5,744 bases of DNA from assembly GCA_003520425.1 (NCBI GenBank), contig DOUU01000023.1, positions 354-6,097 of the forward strand. Direction: 5' to 3'. A model generated the notes under the pieces. The model saw only the letters and a program-made list of their open reading frames with translations. It had not been told where the DNA came from and ran no database searches. Source of the stretch: Deltaproteobacteria bacterium. GTDB lineage: Bacteria > Myxococcota_A > UBA9160. A program made the position numbers and the translations under genes. This document shows, piece by piece, positions 1 through 5,744 of this stretch (positions within the stretch are counted from its first letter, which is position 1; the number at the start of each line of letters is the position of its first letter).

Positions 1-600
1 CGGGAGGCAGTTCACATCGTTCAGGCTCACATCCTCGTAGACCTTTTCTCCCCGGCGGACGCGGTCTTGGTCGACCGGCGGCAGCCACACGAACTGCGGA
101 TGGGTCTCGGTGATCAGGAGGGAGTAGTCCTGCCACGTCTTGCCGCCGTCATCGGTGAAGATCCGGGAGCCCCACTCCCCCACAGCCCACGCGGTGTTCG
201 CGTCGAGAGCCTCGACGCTAAAGAGCTGCGAACCTTCGGTCTCCTTCAGATTGGGCTGAACCTGCCAGGTGTCGCCCCCGTCCTGCGTGCGCAGGATGAT
301 CCCCCCCTGGCCCACCGCCCAGCCCCGCTTCTCGTCGGCCATGGAGACGCCGTAGAGGGACTTGAGCGTCCCGCTTTCCCGCTTCTCCCAAGTCTCCCCC
401 GCATCCCGGCTGCGGTAGATCGCGCCGTAGTAGCCGACCGCGATGATCACTTTGTCGTTCACCACCGCGACCGAGAAGAGATCGTCGTAGATCCCGATCT
501 CTCCCGGCTTGGCCATGGGCTCCACCCGCACGTCATGACAGGCCAAGGCGAAGAGGGCGAGGGCGCAGGCACCCACGATGCGTCGGAGGGCAGCGGGCAT
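1..600 (-). CDS. YCF48/BNR-repeat beta-propeller lipoprotein (C-terminally cut by window edge)
   Basis: An open frame of 200 codons runs from an ATG at 600-598 to the left edge with no stop, so the C-terminus is outside the window. The start is supported by AGGAG (plus-strand 607-611) six bases upstream. Residues 1-20 form a short basic then hydrophobic leader ending in FALAC, which fits a lipoprotein signal with Cys21 as the lipidated residue, so an envelope location is likely. Three Asp-box/BNR motifs of the form S/T-x-D-x-G-x-T-W lie at about residues 64-71, 105-112 and 149-156, each preceded by a blade strand such as GWAVGQGG (93-100) or AWAVGEWG (137-144). The spacing of 41-44 residues is typical of YCF48/Hcf136-like propellers. 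Plant and cyanobacterial members help assemble photosystem II, but that role does not carry over here. In Proteobacteria such proteins often sit with DUF1329 and RND/MMPL genes, as this one does with the DUF1329 gene upstream. The exact function is unknown. Confidence 0.86.
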   Translation of the reverse strand, partial: MPAALRRIVGACALALFALACHDVRVEPMAKPGEIGIYDDLFSVAVVNDKVIIAVGYYGAIYRSRDAGETWEKRESGTLKSLYGVSMADEKRGWAVGQGGIILRTQDGGDTWQVQPNLKETEGSQLFSVEALDANTAWAVGEWGSRIFTDDGGKTWQDYSLLITETHPQFVWLPPVDQDRVRRGEKVYEDVSLNDVNCLP

Positions 601-636
601 GAACGACTCCTCTGGATGAATCGCGGGAGAAGCGAT

Positions 637-666
637 GGGGCGGAGCGCCTTGCAGCACCCCGCCCC
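637..666. other. Intercistronic inverted repeat (possible hairpin)
   Basis: GGGGCGG (637-643) and CCGCCCC (660-666) are perfect reverse complements, separated by 16 bases, in the 86-nt gap between the DUF1329 stop and the YCF48-like start. No T-run follows on either strand, so it is not a convincing intrinsic terminator. It could be a stabilising or attenuating mRNA hairpin within the operon, or chance in GC-rich DNA. Confidence 0.3.
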
Positions 667-686
667 CGCTGCGAGAGCAGCCTCGG

Positions 687-2021
687 CTAGCGTCCCATGG
701 TGAGCCGGCCGACGTCGATATAGCGGCGGACCTTGCCCTTGCTGCTGTAGGGCACGCCATTGCTGTCCCAGAACTCGATCCGGTTTCCCGTCCCGGTCTG
801 GACGTTCACGATCGTGTCGGAGACGTCACGGTTGTCCCGCGGCTTGGCGACGCCCTCCCAGCCCGGATACCAGGCCGGATCGTCGTCGCTCCAGCGGTGG
901 TTGTGCCAGATGATCTTCCAGAGCTCTTCCTTCTGGTCATAGGCGAAGGAATAGAGCGCCAGCATGGTCTGCTTGTCGATGTAGATGTCCTTGTGGTGAT
1001 AGGGGTGGTCCTTGTTCTTGGGCTTCATTCGCACCTTGATCACGTGCCGCAGCTCCCAGCGGTCATCGGCGTACGAGAGCCCGTAGGGTCCGAAGTTGTG
1101 ATCCTTCGAATACGGGTACGCCTTCACCTTGGAGTTCATCGGGGCGATGATGTCCTGCTCGCCAAGGCAGGTCCATTCGTACTGCGGGACAATCCCGGCA
1201 AAGCTGCGAAGGTCGTCAAAGGTGAAGTCCGTGCCGGAGACCGAGTCGGTGCGCTGCGCTGTGGAAATGCGGCGAACCCGCCGCAGCGTGGGCACGTAGA
1301 CCCAGGTGTCGTCGTTCTTCGCCTGGTCGCGCGGTCCATCGGAGGACTTGTAGCGGTAGGTCATGAGGGCAATGCCCCGTGCGTCGAAGGGAGCACTCAC
1401 CTCGACGCCGAAGGCGAACTTGCGCTTCTCGTCCCGGAAGAGATCTCCCCCCTGGTCATCGAGATACTCTTTTTCCACACGGTGGGAGAGCTGGATCGTC
1501 TTCGAGGTGCCCTCGTAATAGAGCGGGAGCTGCTCGCCACGATCCCAATAGGAGTAGAAGTAGCTGGCTTGGGCGCCGTCGCCCTCCCACTGGTAGTCGA
1601 AATCCCACATGATCTTCACGCCCGCCTGGGGATCGCCCTTGCAGTCGATCTGATCGATCGGGAAGGGCTCGCCGGCGGTGTAGCTCTCGAGGCTGCCGTC
1701 CGGCCCAATCTTGGACTGCCCGGCGAACTTCTTGGTGGCTTCTTGGTACTCAGCCGCCGGGGTGTAGTCTCGGAAGGACGGGCCCACCTCGAGCTTCATG
1801 CCTTCATAGAAGAAGAAGTCGCGGTTGTTCCAGAACTCCGGGGGCAGGAAGGGCTTTAGCGAGTCGATCTTGTCGAAGGTGATGACGTCGCCTTCTTTGA
1901 ACGAGGGCCCGACGACACCCATGTCCTCGGCCTTTTTCTGGGCGGCACCCGGTGCGGCGATCGCAAGCGCAAGCGCACCCGCGGCGATCGTCCAGAGATG
2001 GCGACTGGCGGACGAAAACAT
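687..2021 (-). CDS. DUF1329 family secreted/outer-membrane-associated protein
   Basis: This 444-residue protein belongs to the DUF1329 family (Pfam PF07044), described as having a LolB-like fold and usually annotated as an outer membrane lipoprotein-sorting protein. The call rests on recognised family features: an early segment ITFDKIDSLKPFLP (about 47-60), the hallmark DDTWVYVPTLRRVRRIS (about 237-253) followed by GTDFTFDDL (263-271), and a C-terminal part rich in Trp and Tyr with RWELRHVIKVRMKP (321-334) and DIYIDKQTM (345-353). Residues 1-27 form a signal peptide with an Ala/Leu core and likely cleavage before Gln28. No lipobox Cys is present, so it is probably periplasmic or on the inner face of the outer membrane. 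AAGGAG (plus-strand 2027-2032) lies five bases before the ATG. The length matches full-length family members. It is the first gene of a leftward pair with the YCF48-like lipoprotein. No biochemical role is established; lipid or hydrophobic-substrate handling is inferred from fold and usual neighbours. Confidence 0.92.
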   Translation of the reverse strand: MFSSASRHLWTIAAGALALAIAAPGAAQKKAEDMGVVGPSFKEGDVITFDKIDSLKPFLPPEFWNNRDFFFYEGMKLEVGPSFRDYTPAAEYQEATKKFAGQSKIGPDGSLESYTAGEPFPIDQIDCKGDPQAGVKIMWDFDYQWEGDGAQASYFYSYWDRGEQLPLYYEGTSKTIQLSHRVEKEYLDDQGGDLFRDEKRKFAFGVEVSAPFDARGIALMTYRYKSSDGPRDQAKNDDTWVYVPTLRRVRRISTAQRTDSVSGTDFTFDDLRSFAGIVPQYEWTCLGEQDIIAPMNSKVKAYPYSKDHNFGPYGLSYADDRWELRHVIKVRMKPKNKDHPYHHKDIYIDKQTMLALYSFAYDQKEELWKIIWHNHRWSDDDPAWYPGWEGVAKPRDNRDVSDTIVNVQTGTGNRIEFWDSNGVPYSSKGKVRRYIDVGRLTMGR

Positions 2022-2167
2022 AGAGACTCCTTCTTGCGGTTCGGGCTTCCGTCAGGGCATGGCCCTGGCAAGCCAACCAGTTCCAGCCGAACGGGACCTC
2101 CGAGCATCCATGGTCGCTTTGTCCGCCGGGACGACGGTCTGGGCGATTGGCGACAGCGCGCCTTCCC

Positions 2168-2195
2168 TTGGGAAACGGCGATCCCTCTCTAAACT
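2168..2195 (+). promoter_or_regulatory. Candidate promoter for the AarF/UbiB-like gene
   Basis: TTGGGA (2168-2173) and TAAACT (2190-2195) each match four of six sigma-70 consensus bases and are separated by 16 bases. The expected start of transcription is near 2202. The -10 lies in the only A/T-rich patch of the intergenic region and overlaps the -10 proposed for the opposite strand, so the two promoters could not be occupied at once. If it is used, the in-frame ATG codons at 2059 and 2110 are excluded as starts of the downstream gene. Confidence 0.35.
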
Positions 2196-2215
2196 AGGGC
2201 TCCGCTCGTTGTCAA
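2188..2215 (-). promoter_or_regulatory. Candidate sigma-70-type promoter for the DUF1329-YCF48 operon
   Basis: On the minus strand a perfect TTGACA -35 hexamer lies at 2215-2210, the best such match I noticed in this intergenic region. A weak -10, TTTAGA (2193-2188), follows after 16 bases; TAGAGA (2191-2186) after 18 bases is an alternative. Transcription would start near 2180, giving a leader of about 160 nt before the DUF1329 ATG. The -10 is poor, so this remains a candidate. Confidence 0.4.
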
Positions 2216-2219
2216 GGAG
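2214..2219 (+). promoter_or_regulatory. Strong Shine-Dalgarno-like site without an ATG/GTG start
   Basis: AAGGAG at 2214-2219 is a near-ideal ribosome binding sequence. Seven bases later, in frame with the AarF/UbiB-like gene, is a CTG (2227-2229); no ATG or GTG lies at proper spacing. It may mark a rare CTG start or may be coincidental, since the same bases overlap the opposite-strand -35 element. Confidence 0.3.
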
Positions 2220-2304
2220 AAGGACGCTGGACTCGATCCCCGCCGCCTCTTCGTCTGCGTTCCCGGCTCGGGCACTCCCGAGGGTTCGACGACCCGAGGG
2301 CGGA

Positions 2305-3642
2305 TTGCGTTTCAAGCTCCGGGTCCTGGGCATCGAGCCCACCTTGCGCCTTGGGCTCTGCCTCGTGCGCATCGGGGTGGCCCTCCTCTGGAGCCGGCTC
2401 CTCGACCCCTTCTTCTCGCTGGAGAGGCGCGCTTCGCGCCGGGAGGAGCGCCTCACGCGCGCCGCGCGCTCCCTTGCGGCAGTGCTCGGCGATTTGAAGG
2501 GCGCCTACGTCAAGGCGGGACAGTTCGCCTCCCTGCGGATCGACATGCTGCCTGCCAAGGCCCGAGCCGCCCTGGCCTCGCTCCAGGACAGGGTCCCGCC
2601 CCTTCCCCTCGAACTCGTACGCGGCGTGGTGGAGACGGACCTCGGGGCGCCGCTTGAGACGCTCTATCCCCGCTTCGACCCGACGCCCCTTGGCACCGCC
2701 TCGATCGCGCAGGTCCACCGCGCCGCTCTCCCGGACGGGCGGGAGGTCGCGGTGAAAGTGCAGCATCCCTGGCTTCAGGCCTCGCTGCGCGCGGACCTGG
2801 GTGTGATCCGCGCAGCCCTCGCCGGCTTCTCCCTCTTGCGCGGCCGCGGGCGCGTGGATCAGCGACGCGTCTTCGAAGAGTTCGCGGCGGGCCTGGCGGA
2901 GGAGCTCGACTTCGAGCGCGAGGCGAACGTCGCGACCGAGATCGCAGCCAATCTCGCCCATGAGCCGCAGATCGTGGTGCCGGAGATCGTGACGAGCCAC
3001 ACCACACGGCGTGTTCTCACCATGAGCTATCGGCCCGCGGTTTCGATCCTCGACCGCGCGGCGCTCGCGCGGCTTGGCGTTGCGCCCCGCGATGTGCTCG
3101 AGGTCCTGGCCCGCGCGTACGCCAAGCAGGTCTTCGTGGATGGGCTCTTCCATGCCGACCCTCATCCAGGAAACCTCTTCGTGCTCGAGGAGCGGGAAGC
3201 GAGCAGCCACCCGCGGGTTCTCTTCGTCGACTTTGGCCTCTCGAAGCGACTCGACCCCGCCCTGCGCGAGGAGCTGAGAAAGGGGATCTACGCCCTCTTG
3301 GGGCGCGACCTTGGCGCTTTTCTCTCCGGAATGGAGCGTATGGGGATGATTGCGCCCGGCGCGGAGCCCCGGGTGCGGACTGCGGTCTCGGCCATGTTCG
3401 CGCGCATCCGTGAAGGCGGGGGGACGCCCCTGGGCATGAGCGGGAGCGCCATCCTCTCGCTCAAGGACGAGGCCAAGGCGCTCTTGCAATCGACCGAGGG
3501 TCTGCACCTGCCGAACGAGCTTCTGCTCTATGCGAAGACCCTCTCCTACCTCTTCCAGCTCGGCGCCGAGCTCGATCCGAGCGTCGATATGATGCGCCTC
3601 TCGGTGCCCTTTCTGCTGCGCTTCCTCGCCGACCGAGGCTAA
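2305..3642 (+). CDS. AarF/UbiB/ADCK (ABC1) family atypical kinase-like ATPase
   Basis: The protein (445 residues from the TTG at 2305) has the complete motif set of the ABC1/UbiB family. Counting from that start: KAGQ (70-73, the family KxGQ motif), the nucleotide-binding loop PLGTASIAQVH (128-138), VAVKVQHP with the catalytic-type Lys151, EELDFEREAN (199-208), HADPHPGN (283-290) and DFG (309-311). The C-terminal LLYAKTLSYLFQLGAELDP region is also typical. Family members support ubiquinone or other isoprenoid-lipid metabolism through ATPase activity at the membrane; the substrate of this one is unknown, and without other quinone genes I give no symbol. The start is uncertain. The frame stays open upstream to 1825, but family similarity begins near 2305, where a TTG is preceded by GAGGG (2296-2300). 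Alternatives are CTG 2227 behind AAGGAG, TTG 2209 and ATG 2110. The gene diverges from the DUF1329 gene and overlaps the next, convergent gene by four bases. The usual AAAS loop reads GTAS here. Confidence 0.93.
   Translation: MRFKLRVLGIEPTLRLGLCLVRIGVALLWSRLLDPFFSLERRASRREERLTRAARSLAAVLGDLKGAYVKAGQFASLRIDMLPAKARAALASLQDRVPPLPLELVRGVVETDLGAPLETLYPRFDPTPLGTASIAQVHRAALPDGREVAVKVQHPWLQASLRADLGVIRAALAGFSLLRGRGRVDQRRVFEEFAAGLAEELDFEREANVATEIAANLAHEPQIVVPEIVTSHTTRRVLTMSYRPAVSILDRAALARLGVAPRDVLEVLARAYAKQVFVDGLFHADPHPGNLFVLEEREASSHPRVLFVDFGLSKRLDPALREELRKGIYALLGRDLGAFLSGMERMGMIAPGAEPRVRTAVSAMFARIREGGGTPLGMSGSAILSLKDEAKALLQSTEGLHLPNELLLYAKTLSYLFQLGAELDPSVDMMRLSVPFLLRFLADRG
3639..3642. other. Convergent stop-codon overlap (CTAA)
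   Basis: The four bases CTAA contain the plus-strand TAA of the AarF/UbiB-like gene (3640-3642) and, read on the minus strand, the TAG of the nucleotidyltransferase gene (3641-3639). The two genes thus end on top of each other with no spacer. Short inverted repeats nearby (CCTCG/CGAGG at 3624-3638; CGCC/GGCG at 3643-3654) have no T-run. Confidence 0.9.
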
Positions 3643-4535
3643 CGCCCCAAGGCGAGGATCGTGGGGTACTTCGCGCGGTACTCCGGGCACAGGGCCACGG
3701 TCTCGGAAACCAGAAGGCGCATCCCTTCGACGCTTCGCGACAGCTCGGCACGGCTCTCGCCAAGGGCCGCAAGCAGCGCTTCAAGGCGCGCCCGGAAATC
3801 GTGCGGACGGGCGGCAAAGCGCTCCATCTCGCAGAGCGCGGTCTTGTCGCTGGTGAAGAAGACTTCGTTCCGGGCGAAGAGGACCTGAACGAGCGCGCGT
3901 GCGCAGCGGCTCATGCAGCCGCTCGTATTCAGCACATCGCCTTGCTCAGCGAAGCCCTGTGCGAAGAGCAAGCTGAACTCGGCCGACCACAGGAACTCGC
4001 GTACGATTGCCGCGCGCAGGGCCGGCGGAAACGTCGCCGCCTCGGCCCGAAGCGCGGCAAGCGTGCCCGCCGGGTCGTGCAGCGGGCGACACTCATGCAG
4101 GTCCCCCAGATAGGTCCAGCTGAAGTATCCAAAAGGCGGTTGCTGCTCGAAGTGAGATTCGATCCGGCCGGCTCTGCAATCGGCGACGACGCGCCGCACC
4201 TGGTCCAAATTGCGGTAGAGAAGGTCCACGCGGCGACCGCCCACCACGAGCCAGGCGCCGCCGTTCACGAAGGGCCCCCACTCGTAGGGCGCTGTCACGA
4301 CCGGCTCGCCCTCTTTCGCATCGTGAAGGCGCAAAGCCACGGACCGGACGAGGGCTTGGCCTGGCGGCGAGGCCTCGTCGTAGAAAAGCGCGAAATCGAC
4401 GTCCGAATCCGGGCGGGCCGTGCCCCGGGCGAAGGAGCCGACGAGAGCGACCGCGCGCACGGTGGGAAGTCCCGTGAGCTCGGAAAGAACCCGCTCCACG
4501 AGGCCGGCGGGCGGATCGAGCGCGAGGGGGCTCAC
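3639..4535 (-). CDS. Nucleotidyltransferase domain protein (pol-beta superfamily), substrate unknown
   Basis: From a GTG at 4535 this encodes 298 residues. The N-terminal domain carries the pol-beta nucleotidyltransferase signature: Gly33-Ser34 (GSFARGT), Asp45 and Asp47 (SDVDFAL) and a third acidic residue, Asp104, in RRVDLLYR. These are the expected metal- and NTP-binding residues, so activity is plausible. The strip WGPFVNGGAWL (86-96) and a helical C-terminal half (REFLW at 179; CMSRCARALVQVLFARNE from about 206) match a widespread family annotated only as nucleotidyltransferase domain-containing, with a helical back half resembling kanamycin nucleotidyltransferase types. An in-frame ATG at 4607 would overlap the upstream gene by 44 bases and add 24 Arg/Ala-rich residues outside the domain, so I prefer the GTG, which lies 28 bases after the erpA stop; its ribosome site is weak. 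It is the last gene of the argG-erpA operon. It is too long and complete to be a minimal MNT antitoxin, and no HEPN partner is present. The target molecule cannot be read from the sequence. Confidence 0.85.
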   Translation of the reverse strand: MSPLALDPPAGLVERVLSELTGLPTVRAVALVGSFARGTARPDSDVDFALFYDEASPPGQALVRSVALRLHDAKEGEPVVTAPYEWGPFVNGGAWLVVGGRRVDLLYRNLDQVRRVVADCRAGRIESHFEQQPPFGYFSWTYLGDLHECRPLHDPAGTLAALRAEAATFPPALRAAIVREFLWSAEFSLLFAQGFAEQGDVLNTSGCMSRCARALVQVLFARNEVFFTSDKTALCEMERFAARPHDFRARLEALLAALGESRAELSRSVEGMRLLVSETVALCPEYRAKYPTILALGR

Positions 4536-4563
4536 GGCGCTTCGTCCGTCTCTTCTTTCTCCG

Positions 4564-4886
4564 CTAGGCCTCGAAGCTCTTGCCGCAGCCGCATTCGGTC
4601 TGCGCATTCGGGTTGTGAATCTTGAAGCCGCTTTCGTTCAGGCCGTCGAGGTAGTCGATCTCGACGCCCTTTAGGTACTGGACGCTCATGGGGTCGATCA
4701 GCACCCGCACGCCTCCCGCTTCCACCTCGTGGTCGAGATCATGGACATCCTCGTCGAAGTACATCTGGTACTGGAAGCCGGAGCAACCGCCGCCCACCAC
4801 CTTCACCCGCAACGCGGCCTTCCCGAGTCGACCCTGCTGCTCGAGAAGACCGCGCACCTTGGCCTGGGCAGCGGGCGTGAGCGTAA

Positions 4887-4890
<4 letters not shown>
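4564..4890 (-). CDS. erpA: A-type iron-sulfur cluster carrier/insertion protein, ErpA-like
   Basis: The 108-residue product is a full-length HesB/IscA/ErpA-family protein. The three cluster-binding cysteines are present: Cys36 in GGGCSGFQY and Cys100/Cys102 in ECGCGKSF. The segments [12 protein letters not shown] (64-75), EIDYLDGL (77-84) and [11 protein letters not shown] (93-103) are closest to ErpA. Such proteins receive Fe-S clusters from the assembly scaffold and deliver them to apo-enzymes in the cytoplasm. The ATG overlaps the argG stop as ATGA (4890-4887), implying translational coupling, and a purine-rich AAGGGGGGAG inside the end of argG supplies the ribosome binding site. No isc or suf genes are visible nearby. 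The family is certain; ErpA rather than IscA or SufA is likely from sequence resemblance. Confidence 0.95.

Positions 4891-5744
<854 letters not shown>

Larger units (their letters stand above)
2022..2304. other. Divergent intergenic region between DUF1329 and AarF/UbiB-like genes
   Basis: This stretch holds the DUF1329 ribosome binding site (2027-2032), two candidate overlapping promoters (2168-2215) and the disputed N-terminal coding part of the AarF/UbiB-like gene (2209-2304). The frame is open through the whole stretch on the plus strand, but the early part lacks recognisable family sequence. I see no terminator, riboswitch or small gene in it. Confidence 0.5.

Noticed and set aside
67..690. 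A 207-codon plus-strand open frame over the left end.
   Set aside because: It is antisense to the BNR-repeat lipoprotein, whose three Asp-box motifs and ribosome site make the minus strand the coding one.
897..1859. A 320-codon plus-strand open frame opposite the DUF1329 gene.
   Set aside because: It is low-complexity Val/Leu/Gly-rich sequence antisense to a clear family member, with no domain or convincing ribosome site.
1954..1990. Direct repeat GCGGCGATCG (1954-1963 and 1981-1990) with GCAAGC repeats between.
   Set aside because: It encodes the Ala/Leu core of the DUF1329 signal peptide; the repetition follows from repeated Ala, Leu and Ile codons and needs no other explanation.
3624..3654. 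Short inverted repeats at the convergent junction as a bidirectional terminator.
   Set aside because: Stems are only 4-5 bp and neither strand has a following T-run, so I do not annotate a terminator.
2212..3690. A 492-codon open frame on the minus strand opposite the UbiB-like gene.
   Set aside because: It is a GC-rich shadow frame: composition is Arg/Glu/Gly-rich with no recognisable domain, while the opposite strand carries a full set of family motifs.
3639..4535. MNT-HEPN toxin-antitoxin antitoxin, or a named aminoglycoside resistance gene.
   Set aside because: There is no adjacent HEPN gene, the protein is much longer than minimal MNT proteins, and it does not match any resistance enzyme that I can identify with confidence.
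3801..4625. A 274-codon plus-strand open frame opposite the nucleotidyltransferase.
   Set aside because: It is a shadow frame; the minus strand has the intact GS, DxD and third-Asp motifs.

Overview
The window is GC-rich (about two thirds G+C by eye) and densely coding, with no rRNA, tRNA, CRISPR array or mobile element that I can see. It holds six genes in three blocks: two leftward genes (1-2021), one rightward gene (about 2305-3642) and three leftward genes (3639-5744). The gene content suggests a GC-rich Proteobacteria-like genome, perhaps a deltaproteobacterial-type lineage (Myxococcota, Desulfobacterota or Binatota). The pairing of DUF1329 with a YCF48-like protein and an ATPase-like AarF/UbiB protein are the main hints. 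The lineage is an inference and is not fixed by any marker here.

Left block (minus strand, 2021 down to the window edge): a secreted DUF1329 protein is followed after 86 nt by a lipoprotein-like YCF48/BNR-repeat beta-propeller that runs off the left edge. This pair is often found next to an MMPL/RND-type transporter in Proteobacteria and probably belongs to an uncharacterised envelope or lipid-handling system. The transporter, if present, would lie just beyond position 1.

Middle block (plus strand): an AarF/UbiB/ADCK atypical kinase-like ATPase with its KxGQ, Lys, ExxxE, HxDxHxxN and DFG motifs intact, but with a non-standard 'alanine-rich' loop. It diverges from the DUF1329 gene across a region that seems to carry two overlapping, oppositely directed promoters. 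It has no good ATG start.

Right block (minus strand): the C-terminal part of argininosuccinate synthase (argG), then an A-type Fe-S carrier (erpA-like) coupled to it through an ATGA overlap, then a pol-beta-fold nucleotidyltransferase of unknown substrate that probably starts at a GTG. These three look like one operon. Its last gene meets the UbiB-like gene tail to tail, with the two stop codons sharing the same four bases and no obvious terminator between them.

The most notable items are the DUF1329-YCF48 envelope pair, the orphan nucleotidyltransferase in an argG-erpA operon, the altered nucleotide-binding loop of the UbiB-like protein, and the compact divergent and convergent junctions. 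I see no clearly unprecedented system.
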